Source: Peredibacter starrii (GTDB taxonomy: Bacteria; Bdellovibrionota; Bacteriovoracia; Bacteriovoracales; Bacteriovoracaceae). From it: a stretch of DNA of 64,000 bases. The DNA lies in the NCBI RefSeq assembly GCF_034259205.1, contig NZ_CP139487.1, forward strand, positions 3,162,001-3,226,000, in the 5' to 3' direction. Position numbers and translations under genes: made by a program. Within the stretch, counting starts at the first letter, position 1. Each line of letters begins with the position of its first letter. A model generated the notes under the pieces. That model saw only the letters and a list, made by a program, of their open reading frames with translations. It made no database searches and was not told the origin of the DNA. Shown piece by piece: positions 33,837-42,873 of the stretch.

Positions 33837-35975
33837 ATGCGGATTGGATTTTTTATTGTGATGTTCCTCGCCTTTGGTTGTGTGAAAGACGAAGGTAACA
33901 TCACAAAACCAAATTTCGGCTCAGGAGAAACTTCCGGCAGTAGTGGCGGTAGTACGACTGGCAATGCAAGTACGGGAACTGAAGATCCCCTGGCCACCTA
34001 TGCCTGGCATTTAGAAAATCGCGGACAGTCTTCATTCAGTGGTAGCGGTGGTAAGGCCGGCGAAGATATCAAAGTTAAAACAGTTCACAGCTCTCTCAAT
34101 ATCAAAGGTAAGAATGTTCGCATCGCAGTTTCAGATACCGGTGTGGATATTGATCACGCAGATTTAAGCGGGAACACCTTAAGTACTGAACACCGAAACT
34201 ATGTCTTCACTCAGCCTTCTCGTTGGGCGGGAGCTTCTCCTTATCCATCAGATGGCGAGGCCCATGGTACTGCCACATCAGGCCTTATTGCGGCAATTGG
34301 ATGGAATGGAATTGGTTCCCGCGGTATTGCTCCTTCAGCAAAATTTGCGGGCTTCAGATATATATTTGAATACTCTTCGAGTGAAACTGACGCTTCCATG
34401 CTCGCACGAGAACTGGACCAGATGTCCGGTAGTTTTGATGTTTTTAATTACAGCTATGGTTACAGCGGAACAGACTTTATCAATGTTGATCCAAAAATCT
34501 TCACTCAGCTTGAATATGGGGCGACGACTCAGAGATCCGGCAAGGGATCAATCTACGTTCAATCCGCAGGTAACAGTTATACCGATTACTATGATCTTTG
34601 TTCAGGTCCGGCGATTAGCTGTGAAATGAAGGTCTCAGGTAATTCCAACTCAAGTGAAGATCAAGCAAGCCCTCATAAGATTTTAGTGGGAGCAGTGAAT
34701 GCACTTGGACTTAGTTCAAGCTACTCTACTCCAGGAAGTGGTCTTTGGGTAAGTGCCCCAGGTGGCGAATTTGGTATTGATGAACCGGCCATGATCACAA
34801 CCGACATCGCTGGTTGTAGTTCTGGAGACAGTTATCGTAACTACAACTATAGTTATTTTAACTTTGGTTCTCATGCCCTGAATCCTTATTGTGATTATAC
34901 CAGTCTCTTCAACGGAACTTCTTCTGCAGCTCCAGTGGTTTCAGGAGTCGTGGCACTGATGTTAGAGGCGAACCCTAATCTTAATTGGCGCGAAATTAAA
35001 CATATCCTCGCTCTGACTTCTGATCCCATAGATTATGATCCTCTCAACAATTCAATTGCTCATCCGTGGGGATTTAATCTATTAAATTACGTGTACGATT
35101 ATAAATGGACTCGCAACGCTGCCGGTTTCTATTTCTCTAACTGGTATGGTTTTGGTCGTGTGAATGCTCTTCGTGCAGTTCAAACTGCTCAGGCCTTTGC
35201 CACTAACTCTCTCGGAACTTACGAAAAGACCCTCAATACTGTTCCTAATCCGGATCAATGGTATTACGACTCAGGCGCAATCAATCTTGCCATTCCTGAT
35301 GAAGACGCTAATGGTGTCGAAGACAGAATCTGGGTGGGACATAACTTTCTTATTGAAGCGATTCAAATTCAAATTACGACTAACCACACTTGGCCCGGTG
35401 ACTTGGCCGTGCATCTGGTGTCTCCGAGTGGAACTGAAAGTAGACTACTTAATACGAACAGTAACATCTATTCGCTTGGCCTTAATGCCAACACTCTCCT
35501 TCTCTCAAACGCCTTTTACGGCGAACGTTCTCTGGGTTACTGGAGAATTAAAATCGTGGATGGTAGTAGCGCGATCACGACTAAGGACGATGGAACAATT
35601 ACCGGAACTGGTAGTCTCTTAAATTGGAAAATTCTGGTTCATGGTCACCAAAGTAGCTCGGACCTTTTAAAGCCTTATCCTGTGACGATGCTTTCAATGC
35701 CGAGTGGTTCAACATCGGCCACGACCTCACCAGTCTTCTCATTTGCTGACACGATTTCAAAATCAAATCTTAATCGCTACGAAGTGGCGGTAGGAACGAC
35801 TCCAGGGGGGTCAGATACCAAGGCCTGGTACTCAATTGGAACCGCCAATACGACTCTTCAAGTAACAGGTCTTACTCTTGAGGACGCCAAGACATATTAC
35901 CTCAGCGTTCGCGCGGTAAGTAATCAGGGTTATTCGTCTACGGTGCAAGTGAAGAGCTGGGTGCCGGACTACTGA
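33837..35975 (+). CDS. Subtilisin-like serine protease lipoprotein with P-domain
   Basis: A 712-residue protein. The signal ends in a lipobox (LAFGC, Cys15), then a Gly/Ser/Thr-rich linker. The S8 catalytic domain carries Asp100 (VSDTGVD), His143 (GEAHGT) and Ser362 (FNGTSSAAP). Residues about 475-605 form a proprotein-convertase P domain ('NHTWPGDLAVHLVSPSGTES'), and the C-terminal 90 residues resemble a fibronectin type III domain. It lacks an I9 propeptide between the lipid anchor and the catalytic domain. It should be an exposed membrane-anchored protease. The next gene starts at its stop codon. Confidence 0.93.
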   Translation: MRIGFFIVMFLAFGCVKDEGNITKPNFGSGETSGSSGGSTTGNASTGTEDPLATYAWHLENRGQSSFSGSGGKAGEDIKVKTVHSSLNIKGKNVRIAVSDTGVDIDHADLSGNTLSTEHRNYVFTQPSRWAGASPYPSDGEAHGTATSGLIAAIGWNGIGSRGIAPSAKFAGFRYIFEYSSSETDASMLARELDQMSGSFDVFNYSYGYSGTDFINVDPKIFTQLEYGATTQRSGKGSIYVQSAGNSYTDYYDLCSGPAISCEMKVSGNSNSSEDQASPHKILVGAVNALGLSSSYSTPGSGLWVSAPGGEFGIDEPAMITTDIAGCSSGDSYRNYNYSYFNFGSHALNPYCDYTSLFNGTSSAAPVVSGVVALMLEANPNLNWREIKHILALTSDPIDYDPLNNSIAHPWGFNLLNYVYDYKWTRNAAGFYFSNWYGFGRVNALRAVQTAQAFATNSLGTYEKTLNTVPNPDQWYYDSGAINLAIPDEDANGVEDRIWVGHNFLIEAIQIQITTNHTWPGDLAVHLVSPSGTESRLLNTNSNIYSLGLNANTLLLSNAFYGERSLGYWRIKIVDGSSAITTKDDGTITGTGSLLNWKILVHGHQSSSDLLKPYPVTMLSMPSGSTSATTSPVFSFADTISKSNLNRYEVAVGTTPGGSDTKAWYSIGTANTTLQVTGLTLEDAKTYYLSVRAVSNQGYSSTVQVKSWVPDY

Positions 35976-36619
35976 TGAAAAAATATTTCTTCCTCACCTT
36001 AAGTCTCGCAGTGATCTATCTCGCCCTTAAAGAACAAGGGCCGGTGGTAGAAACCGAATTTCCGGCGCCAGTAAGAAAGATCGCCAGTCAGGCAACGCCA
36101 CCGACTCCTAAAAAAGAAACAGTCCTTCTTCCGGCCAAGCAAAATACTTCATACAAACAAGTCGAAAGAAAAGTTCGTGAGCGAGTCTCTCCTCGAACTG
36201 CAGAAGATTTTCAACAAGACCCCAGCTATAAACTGACTCGCGGTCATGTGTTTATTTCAAATGTCGGGGCCATACCAAAAGAAAACTACAAGAGCACGAT
36301 GGGAGAGATTCTTTATCAAGACAGCGTCTTTGTTTTTGTGCGTTCAAATGGTGATAAGGCCCTTCTACCAGTTGCTTACTCTCCTTCAACTGGAAAGCTT
36401 CACCCTATTTCATCTATTCTTCATGTTGATAACGCCACTGAGTCCGTCCGTTCAGAAGTAAAAGGCCTGGGCTTTCAGGAATACTACTACTCCCCTGGAG
36501 CGAAGTTATTAAGCGTCCAAAGTACCCAAACCGAGGTTTTAGAGGTCTATTCAGACTTAAAGGATCGTGGATTTGAGGTCCAACTCGAGGTGGTTCGCCC
36601 TCATCAGCAAGGTATTTAA
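35975..36619 (+). CDS. Signal-anchored partner protein of the subtilase, unknown
   Basis: A 214-residue protein begins within the stop codon of the protease gene (TGATG). An N-terminal hydrophobic segment (residues 1-18) is either a signal peptide or a membrane anchor. A proline/lysine-rich linker follows (about 25-60), then a globular C-terminal domain of about 130 residues that ends in 'SDLKDRGFEVQLEVV'. No family recognised. Tight coupling to a subtilase without its own propeptide suggests an inhibitor, foldase or activator acting in trans (inference). Confidence 0.7.
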   Translation: MKKYFFLTLSLAVIYLALKEQGPVVETEFPAPVRKIASQATPPTPKKETVLLPAKQNTSYKQVERKVRERVSPRTAEDFQQDPSYKLTRGHVFISNVGAIPKENYKSTMGEILYQDSVFVFVRSNGDKALLPVAYSPSTGKLHPISSILHVDNATESVRSEVKGLGFQEYYYSPGAKLLSVQSTQTEVLEVYSDLKDRGFEVQLEVVRPHQQGI

Positions 36620-36719
36620 GCTTTTCTGCCAATAAACGCGGCGCACATCCTCGACAAATTCCCGTTTTTTCCACAAAATAGAAGCCACTTCCAATTCACT
36701 CGTTCCCTTGGAGAATCCT

Positions 36720-37946
36720 ATGGCAAAAATTAAAGTGGCAAACCCTGTCGTTGAGCTAGACGGCGATGAAATGACTCGCATCATCTGGTCATTCATTAAG
36801 CAACAACTAATCCTTCCTTACCTTGATCTTGATATTAAGTATTTCGATCTAGGCATGGAACACCGTGATGCTACTGACGATAAAGTTACTGTTGAAGCTG
36901 CTGAAGCTATCAAAAAGTATAACGTTGGTATCAAGTGCGCGACTATCACTCCAGATGAAAAGCGCGTAGAAGAATTCAAACTTAAGCAAATGTGGAAATC
37001 ACCAAACGGTACAATCAGAAACATTCTTGATGGTACAGTTTTCCGTGAACCAATCATCATTAAGAACATCCCTCGTCTTGTTCCAGGGTGGACTCAACCG
37101 ATCGTAATCGGTCGTCACGCTTTCGGTGACCAGTACCGTGCTACTGACACTGTTATCCCAGGTAAAGGGACTCTAAAAATGAGTTTCATTGGCGAAGATG
37201 GCAAAACTCAAGAGTGGGAAGTTTATAACTTCAAAGGTCCAGGTGTTGCTCTATCTATGTACAACACTGACGAGTCTATCCGCGGTTTCGCTGAGTCATG
37301 TTTCAACATGGCGCTTGTAAAAGGCTGGCCTCTTTACCTTTCTACTAAAAACACAATCCTTAAGAAGTACGATGGTCGCTTCAAAGATATCTTCAATGAA
37401 ATCTACGAAAAAGATTACAAGAAGAAATTCGAAGCTAAAGGCATCGTGTACGAACACCGCCTTATCGATGATATGGTTGCTGCTTGTATGAAGTGGTCTG
37501 GTGGATTTGTTTGGGCATGTAAAAACTACGACGGTGACGTTCAGTCAGATACAGTTGCTCAAGGTTTCGGTTCACTAGGTCTTATGACTTCAGTTCTTAT
37601 GACTCCAGATGGGAAGACAATTGAAGCAGAAGCTGCTCACGGAACAGTGACTCGTCACTACCGTATGCACCAGCAAGGTAAGCCAACTTCAACTAACCCA
37701 ATGGCTTCTATCTTCGCTTGGACACGTGGTCTTCACCACCGTGGAAAACTTGATGGTAACAAAGAACTTCAAACTTTCTGTGAAACACTTGAAGCTGTAT
37801 GTATCCAAACTGTTGAAGAAGGCAAAATGACAAAAGATCTTGCTGCTTGTATTCACGGTGATAAAGTAACTGCTGACAAGTATTTAACGACTGAGCAGTT
37901 CCTTGAAGCTATCAATCAGAATCTTCAAAAGAAACTTAAAGCTTAA
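36720..37946 (+). CDS. icd: NADP-dependent isocitrate dehydrogenase, type II
   Basis: The ATG after GGAG gives 408 residues, starting [20 protein letters not shown]; an in-frame TTG four codons upstream overlaps the ribosome site. The sequence is of the eukaryote-like homodimeric class: '[20 protein letters not shown]' for isocitrate binding, then '[20 protein letters not shown]' and '[20 protein letters not shown]' for metal and NADP. It oxidises isocitrate to 2-oxoglutarate and makes NADPH. It competes with AceA at the glyoxylate branch. Codon choice is strongly uniform, as in highly expressed genes. A strong terminator follows. Confidence 0.97.
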   Translation: MAKIKVANPVVELDGDEMTRIIWSFIKQQLILPYLDLDIKYFDLGMEHRDATDDKVTVEAAEAIKKYNVGIKCATITPDEKRVEEFKLKQMWKSPNGTIRNILDGTVFREPIIIKNIPRLVPGWTQPIVIGRHAFGDQYRATDTVIPGKGTLKMSFIGEDGKTQEWEVYNFKGPGVALSMYNTDESIRGFAESCFNMALVKGWPLYLSTKNTILKKYDGRFKDIFNEIYEKDYKKKFEAKGIVYEHRLIDDMVAACMKWSGGFVWACKNYDGDVQSDTVAQGFGSLGLMTSVLMTPDGKTIEAEAAHGTVTRHYRMHQQGKPTSTNPMASIFAWTRGLHHRGKLDGNKELQTFCETLEAVCIQTVEEGKMTKDLAACIHGDKVTADKYLTTEQFLEAINQNLQKKLKA

Positions 37947-37960
37947 TTGCTGAAAGCATA

Positions 37961-37988
37961 AGGCCCTCGCAAGAGGGCCTTTTTTTTA
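37961..37988 (+). terminator. Intrinsic terminator of icd
   Basis: An 8-bp stem (AGGCCCTC / GAGGGCCT) with a GCAA loop is followed by eight or more T residues. Confidence 0.94.
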
Positions 37989-37997
37989 TCTGAACTC

Positions 37998-38288
37998 TTA
38001 AATACGCTTACAAGACCCACCCATGACGGACCTTAGTAACACTTTTACTTCCTGTTGACTTTGTTTCGTTTCACCACAAAACCAAACATACTTGTAAGGG
38101 TTCAATTTGCGGGAATCAATCCCACAAACACGGATTGAGCCCAACATAAAAGTTTCATTCAGTTTATGAGCTTCGTAATTTAGTGCCGCAATTGCTGGAA
38201 AAACACAGCGATCAACAAGCCTGTCATCTCTAGTTGCAAAAGAAGACATACTGAAGGCCAACACGAATAAGATCATCATCCATTTCAT
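37998..38288 (-). CDS. Small exported protein, paralogue of the 40978-41280 product
   Basis: The ATG preceded by AAAGGAG gives 96 residues with a signal peptide (about 1-18, ending SSFA). The mature protein is about 77 residues and has four cysteines. It shares with the product of 40978-41280 the layout 'RKLNPYKYVWFCG' against 'RALNPFKYVWFKG', a preceding 'SI+V..ID+R' strand and a C-terminal GG-x-C. The family is unknown to me; the short mature form suggests a periplasmic protein or an inhibitor-like fold. Confidence 0.75.
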   Translation of the reverse strand: MKWMMILFVLAFSMSSFATRDDRLVDRCVFPAIAALNYEAHKLNETFMLGSIRVCGIDSRKLNPYKYVWFCGETKQSQQEVKVLLRSVMGGSCKRI

Positions 38289-38390
38289 AATAACTCCTTT
38301 ATTTTTGGGAACTTTAACATTCACAAACATAAAGGGTGTGCATTTGAAAATACTTCAAAGAGGAAGTGCTGACTGACTAAATTTTAGACA

Positions 38391-38416
38391 AAAAAAGGGG
38401 CCCCATTCGGGACCCC
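38391..38416 (-). terminator. Terminator after the 38445-39011 gene
   Basis: On the minus strand GGGGTCC and GGGCCCC arms with a six- to seven-base loop are followed by about seven T residues. Confidence 0.85.
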
Positions 38417-38444
38417 AATCATACTGTGAGAGTATTGGCGCTAA

Positions 38445-39011
38445 TTACTTAGCGTTTACAGTTACTTCACGAACTCTTGTAGAAGCAGTTCTGTAACGGA
38501 TGTCTTCAACACAACCAGGAACTGTTGTACCTGCTTCAGTTGTAGGACAGATTGTAGAGTTACGAACATCTACAACTTGGATTGATCTTGTAACAAGAGC
38601 AGTTGCTAGAGAAAGATTCTTAGCGGCCCATGCTTTACGAGCTGAGAAACGAGCGTTCTCAAGAGCAGCAAGATCAGCACCAGAGAAAGCAGCTGGATCT
38701 AAATTTAGAGTTGTATAACCTTCTTGGATATCTGGAGACTGGTTAACACCGTCACGGAAAGAAACAGTAACTTGAACAGCTGGAGCTGTTTCAAGAACAA
38801 CAACTTCTGTACATACTCTTGTGATTTCGCCATTTGGGTTACAACCAGGAATTTCTCTTACTTCAGTTTTAGAAGGAAGGTTCACGAAACGAACGTCTGA
38901 AAGACGGATGTTTGAGTGAGCTGTAGAGATGTCAGTTGTGTTTGAGTAGCTGATTCCAGCGAAAGCTGAAGAAGCAAGCATCATAAGTGAAAGTGCGAGA
39001 GTTGATTTCAT
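38445..39011 (-). CDS. Abundant-looking exported protein, unknown
   Basis: A 188-residue protein with a classical signal peptide (MKSTLALSLMMLASSAFAG). The mature protein has two cysteine pairs (GCNPNGEITRVC and 'CPTTEAGTTVPGC'), probably two disulphide hairpins that look like repeats of each other, separated by an Ala-rich helical part. Codon use is restricted, as in well-expressed genes. It has its own terminator and an upstream inverted repeat. No family recognised. Confidence 0.75.
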   Translation of the reverse strand: MKSTLALSLMMLASSAFAGISYSNTTDISTAHSNIRLSDVRFVNLPSKTEVREIPGCNPNGEITRVCTEVVVLETAPAVQVTVSFRDGVNQSPDIQEGYTTLNLDPAAFSGADLAALENARFSARKAWAAKNLSLATALVTRSIQVVDVRNSTICPTTEAGTTVPGCVEDIRYRTASTRVREVTVNAK

Positions 39012-39108
39012 AAGATCTCCTGTTGGTTAATTCTCTTCCGAGAACTTGGTTGGTAAGTGCACATTAACCAAAGGCGACCCATTCTCTCAATAGAATTTGC
39101 AACGATCC

Positions 39109-39136
39109 GTTTCAAAGCGTTTCACTTCTTTGAAAC
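39109..39136. promoter_or_regulatory. Inverted repeat upstream of the 38445-39011 gene
   Basis: GTTTCAAAG and CTTTGAAAC are perfect 9-bp arms separated by ten bases that contain a further GTTTCA. The half-site TGAAACAC also occurs in the palindrome before the TIGR02147 gene. It could be an operator or a hairpin. Confidence 0.4.
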
Positions 39137-39153
39137 ACCTAAAAATTACACAC

Positions 39154-39181
39154 AAATAAAAAGGGCCGCATAAAGCGGCCC
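39154..39181 (-). terminator. Terminator of the TIGR02147 / exported-protein operon
   Basis: On the minus strand a 7-bp stem (GGGCCGC / GCGGCCC) with a five-base loop is followed by TTTTTATTT. The hairpin starts about 29 bases past the stop. Confidence 0.9.
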
Positions 39182-39209
39182 TTTCATAGGTAACTCTTTA
39201 ATTTAATGA

Positions 39210-40064
39210 TTAATCGCAGGCGCCTTGAGATGCATACTTCTCCCAGAAAAGCTTCATGGCACCATTAAAATTCGGTTCAAGGGTGATGATGTTCTGACGA
39301 CCAACCATGATAGTCACTCCTTCGCGGCTTGATTCATCATGAGAAGGGATATTCATTTTAATTTTACACAGCCCTTTCTCACCGAATGTTCTGTATTTTC
39401 CATCAACCAGGATTTGAAGATTCTTATTCGAGAAGAGCATCGACACTTCGAAATAATTTTTCACGTTCTGAAGATAGTTCGCGTGAAGAGCAGAATTAAA
39501 ATAACGAGTGCTTCGAGAAGAAAGCTCACCCATGGCAATCATGTGCTCATAAACCACTTCATGAAGGATCAAAGACGTTTGTACGTCGGTATCAAGTGAC
39601 ATCCAGATGTTCTTTTGAAACGTAAACTTCACTTCCCCCGGGAAAGGTTTTTGGTTCTGAGTGGCAGCTTGAACGATTTCACAACCAGGCGGAAGTTCAG
39701 CAATACCTTCGTCAGCAATATTAATGAGATTATTAGTCGTAAATTTCACAAGTTTTGAGCGTCTAAGAGGAGACTTCTCGAGACTCATAATTTCTTTCTC
39801 CATCTCTAGAGCACGATCAAGAAGCTTCGAGGCGATCACTGGATCAACTGCAGAAAAGGACTTAAGCGTTTCAGAGATGATTTGAGTTCTTGATCCTTCC
39901 CTCATGATTGGTTCAAATCCCCAATCTACACTTCCTTGAAAGATATCGAGAACCACAGTTCTGGAATTTGGACAAACGATGACGTCCCCACCATTCCCTA
40001 CTCTATCGCCGGCATGAACAAAGAGACTTGTTGTGAGGGCCATGATGCCAATGAGTTTTTTCAT
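39210..40064 (-). CDS. Exported 'GNGGD' protein paired with a TIGR02147 regulator
   Basis: A 284-residue protein with a signal peptide (residues 1-18, ending VHAG) followed at once by 'DRVGNGGDVIVCPNSRTVVL', a mature N-terminus I associate with a family common in Bdellovibrionota. A His-containing 'LILHEVVYEHMIAMGEL' segment sits near 175-190; HEVVYEH resembles, but does not match, HExxH. Its start overlaps the end of the TIGR02147 gene (ATGA), so the two form a unit. Function unknown; a role in envelope or prey contact is speculation. Confidence 0.78.
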   Translation of the reverse strand: MKKLIGIMALTTSLFVHAGDRVGNGGDVIVCPNSRTVVLDIFQGSVDWGFEPIMREGSRTQIISETLKSFSAVDPVIASKLLDRALEMEKEIMSLEKSPLRRSKLVKFTTNNLINIADEGIAELPPGCEIVQAATQNQKPFPGEVKFTFQKNIWMSLDTDVQTSLILHEVVYEHMIAMGELSSRSTRYFNSALHANYLQNVKNYFEVSMLFSNKNLQILVDGKYRTFGEKGLCKIKMNIPSHDESSREGVTIMVGRQNIITLEPNFNGAMKLFWEKYASQGACD

Positions 40065-40870
40065 TGTAAGTTGTCCTTTGAGAGATTCTGTTGGGTCAAT
40101 TTAGTTAGCGGGAAAAACTGAACTGCCAGGCGATAAACTTCTTTTTTCTCGCCTGACTCCAAGACGTCTGAGAGTTCGTCTTGAAATTTTCGGATCATTT
40201 CTTTTGCTTGTGCCATCTTAGATGGATCAACAGGCATCGTGATATAAGTAAAGTCTCGTTCTTGAATCGAATCACGGTGAAGTGATTCTTTAGCAAGTTC
40301 CAAATTTTCTTCGTGGCTCTTTCTGACTGATAAACTTACGGTATCATCGGATGACCTGATCTTCGCCTGCACGCGGACAAGCTCGCCTTTCCTGATTTCA
40401 AGAAAACCTAAATCGAGAAGACGCTCAACCACTTCTTGAGAGCGATACTTTGAAATACCGAGGCGACTGGCAATCCATCCATAGTCATTGATGAAATCAT
40501 CGGTTTTGATGAGAGATAAGACAGCGAAGTGTTCCCACTCGGCCATGAGCTTAAAAGTTGAGGCCTCAATTTCAAGATACTTCGGTGCCGCTTCGTCTTG
40601 CTCCATCTCTTCAACTGTTCGGTATTTTCTTTTTTCCGGGAAGAGATTCAGGATCTCATTACGAGACTGAGGATCGATTAAAAGTTTACGCGTGATTTTT
40701 TCGGCCAGGTCTTTTGAAACATTTCGTTTGCCATTCATGATGGCAGAAAGAGCTCCATGATGAATGCCGACCTTGCGTGAGTACGAGCGAAGAGAAAACT
40801 TCGGATTCTTGCTTTGAGCAGCAAGGAGATGACTTCTTAAAAGTTTTTGAATCGCTAATTGCTCGTCCAT
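40061..40870 (-). CDS. TIGR02147-family regulatory protein
   Basis: A 269-residue protein that begins with a helix-turn-helix-like region ('FSLRSYSRKVGIHHGALSAI', about 25-60). It then has the DUF4423-type C-terminal region ('WEHFAVLSLIKTDDFINDYG', 'ERDFTYITMPVDPSKMAQAK') typical of TIGR02147 proteins, best known from Fibrobacter and Bdellovibrio relatives. The family is thought to be regulatory, but ligands and targets are not established. The exported protein gene overlaps its 3' end. A long perfect palindrome lies upstream and may be its own operator. Confidence 0.85.
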   Translation of the reverse strand: MDEQLAIQKLLRSHLLAAQSKNPKFSLRSYSRKVGIHHGALSAIMNGKRNVSKDLAEKITRKLLIDPQSRNEILNLFPEKRKYRTVEEMEQDEAAPKYLEIEASTFKLMAEWEHFAVLSLIKTDDFINDYGWIASRLGISKYRSQEVVERLLDLGFLEIRKGELVRVQAKIRSSDDTVSLSVRKSHEENLELAKESLHRDSIQERDFTYITMPVDPSKMAQAKEMIRKFQDELSDVLESGEKKEVYRLAVQFFPLTKLTQQNLSKDNLQ

Positions 40871-40921
40871 GGTTTATAGGACAATAGGATGAAATTACAG
40901 GCAAAACAAGATTATTTGAAA

Positions 40922-40951
40922 CGATGTGTTTCATTTACATGAAACACATCG
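40922..40951. promoter_or_regulatory. Perfect 13-bp inverted repeat upstream of the TIGR02147 gene
   Basis: CGATGTGTTTCAT and ATGAAACACATCG are exact inverted copies around a TTAC centre, 52 bases before the start codon. The T-poor flank makes it a poor terminator for the upstream small-protein gene, so an operator is equally likely. Confidence 0.5.
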
Positions 40952-40977
40952 GGCCTGATATAATTTCAGTGACTTAA

Positions 40978-41280
40978 TTAACGGTAAAAAGTCGAATAAG
41001 CGCGACATTCGCCACCAATCGGCTTCTGCATAAGAAGAATGATTTCTTCACCAGTTTTCACAGTATTTCCTTTGAACCACACATATTTAAAAGGGTTTAA
41101 GGCGCGAGCATCAACTTCATCAACCTTGATACTTTCAACAATCATTTCGTCACCTAGCTTTTCAGCTCTTTCTTGAAGAATATCAATAGCAGCACCTTCA
41201 CAGGCCTTAATCAGTTTCTCGTGTTTAGCGAAAGAAGAGACACTGAAAGTTAGAGCAAGAGCGATTAGCACGAATTTCAT
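40978..41280 (-). CDS. Small exported protein, paralogue of the 37998-38288 product
   Basis: A 100-residue protein with a good ribosome site (AAGGAG) and a signal peptide (MKFVLIALALTFSVSSFA). The mature protein has about 82 residues and two cysteines. It shares 'ALNPFKYVWFKG', the preceding 'VDEVDARALN'-like strand and a C-terminal GG-x-C with the product 3 kb away, but is less cysteine-rich. The two appear to be diverged duplicates. No family recognised. Confidence 0.75.
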   Translation of the reverse strand: MKFVLIALALTFSVSSFAKHEKLIKACEGAAIDILQERAEKLGDEMIVESIKVDEVDARALNPFKYVWFKGNTVKTGEEIILLMQKPIGGECRAYSTFYR

Positions 41281-41395
41281 AAGAACTCCTTAGCGGTTGA
41301 ATGATCAGGAGGAGTTTATCAGTACAAGTATTATTTATGGGTTCGATTGAAATAAATTCCAAAGGACATGAGGGCATTGTCTAAATTCTAAACAG

Positions 41396-42757
41396 TTAAA
41401 AGAAAATGTCGGTTGAAAGGGCCACCGTCTCCCCGGTTTGACCGGCGGTATAGAACCCAAAGAAGCTTCCCAGTGGTGTCTGTTCAACGTGGTTCACCAT
41501 TACATTCAAACGCCAATTTCTGGTATTTCTAGGATAGTAGTTAAATCCCCCCACCACTTCCCAAGGGTTATTAAACTCCCCCCAGATATAAGTATAGGCA
41601 CTATAGATCTCCCATTTACGAGGCACAATCTGATAGGCCGTTTGCATCATGAAGCCGTGATCAAAAATATTATCCTGTGGAGTTGGACCATTTTTTTTGA
41701 ATCCATCTAACCAGCGCCAATAGTAGTTAACATCGAAAAAGAAACCGCGATACTTAACGGCAGCATCCGCCGAAAGAATCGAATAGTTCGCTCTCTGAAT
41801 TGTCACTCCTGGAGCCAGTGAACCTTCGGAAAAGAGGTTCACACCATCCGAAAGATTAATCTGGGTGTTGTTAGGATTATCATTGATATCCGGTTGAGCA
41901 AATCTATCTTCTCTACTTTGAGTGGCCGAAACACCAAAACGTGTGGTGATCTTTTCATGCATTTCATAGTCACCATATCCACCGCGAGGTCCGAACTCTC
42001 CAGTCGGAAGTACCCAAACACTTCCGCCGTAGGCCATATTACGCGTGAATTGCGAGGCCTTAATACCAACCTCACTCAGAGCGTTCCCCACCATTAAACG
42101 ATAAAATAAGATGTCTGTGAGCTGTCCCCGGGCCGTAAGTCCCATGGTGAAGCCCGGTTTGAAAAACTCATCACCCATAAAGCGGTCACCACTTAAGAAA
42201 TATGGGTGTTGACCATTGAGTGAACGAGCACCTGGCAATCCATCAATCCCCGCTTGCAGTACAAATTTTTTGTCGAAGTTATAAGCAATGGAACCAATGA
42301 TGTTTATGGTCTTGGATGTATTCACTGTCCAAAATTGCAGGACATAATCAAGTTTCGGATCATAGGCCCAACCACGAAGCCACATAATAGCACGGTGAAG
42401 TTCGATATCATTTCGGGTATCAACATTTCGTTTATTACCTAAGTGATCATGGTAGCTCTGACTGGGAGGCTGCTGATTCATATAACGGGCCAACATGTAG
42501 AAACTTAGGTTGATACTGCCTGCCTCATTCTTCCCCAGAAGCACACCCTTCCCAGGATCAATCGCTCCCCAAGTTTCAAGTTGTCGATCCTCATGCTTGC
42601 GGAGTTCCTTAACATCCTGCTGCTCAGGGGATTCTTCCTGCTCCTGCATGTCCAATGGATCCGTCATGTTTCGTAACATGCGAGGTGGTTGCAACATGGA
42701 TGATTGCGCAAAGGAATTGAGGCTCAGAAAGATGCAGAGGACAAGGATTTTATGCAA
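41396..42757 (-). CDS. Outer-membrane beta-barrel, porin-like
   Basis: The most convincing start is a TTG seven bases after AAAGGAG. It gives 453 residues with a clean signal peptide (HKILVLCIFLSLNSFAQ). A disordered Glu/Gln-rich stretch (about 25-70) precedes many alternating amphipathic strands with aromatic belts ('YRGFFFDVNYYWRWLDGFKK', 'WEIYSAYTYIWGEFNNP'), and the protein ends in Phe, the outer-membrane insertion signal. The pattern is like phosphate-selective porins (O/P type), but the substrate is unknown. An ATG 16 codons upstream would spoil the signal peptide. Confidence 0.8.
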   Translation of the reverse strand: MHKILVLCIFLSLNSFAQSSMLQPPRMLRNMTDPLDMQEQEESPEQQDVKELRKHEDRQLETWGAIDPGKGVLLGKNEAGSINLSFYMLARYMNQQPPSQSYHDHLGNKRNVDTRNDIELHRAIMWLRGWAYDPKLDYVLQFWTVNTSKTINIIGSIAYNFDKKFVLQAGIDGLPGARSLNGQHPYFLSGDRFMGDEFFKPGFTMGLTARGQLTDILFYRLMVGNALSEVGIKASQFTRNMAYGGSVWVLPTGEFGPRGGYGDYEMHEKITTRFGVSATQSREDRFAQPDINDNPNNTQINLSDGVNLFSEGSLAPGVTIQRANYSILSADAAVKYRGFFFDVNYYWRWLDGFKKNGPTPQDNIFDHGFMMQTAYQIVPRKWEIYSAYTYIWGEFNNPWEVVGGFNYYPRNTRNWRLNVMVNHVEQTPLGSFFGFYTAGQTGETVALSTDIFF

Positions 42758-42837
42758 CACTGACTCCTTTAATGACTCGGAAGTCAGATGCAGATTGAAT
42801 GCCATTAAAATTGATTAAGTTCGGGGAGAATCACCCC

Positions 42838-42865
42838 AAAAAGAAAGGCCCTCGTGAGAGGGCCT
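42838..42865 (-). terminator. Terminator after the 42874-43203 gene
   Basis: On the minus strand AGGCCCTC and GAGGGCCT arms with a four-base loop are followed by TTCTTTTT. Confidence 0.88.
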
Positions 42866-42873
42866 GTAGATTT

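Noticed and set aside
39210-40064. HEVVYEH in the GNGGD exported protein as a zinc-protease motif
   Set aside because: The spacing between histidines is five residues, not three, so it does not fit HExxH.
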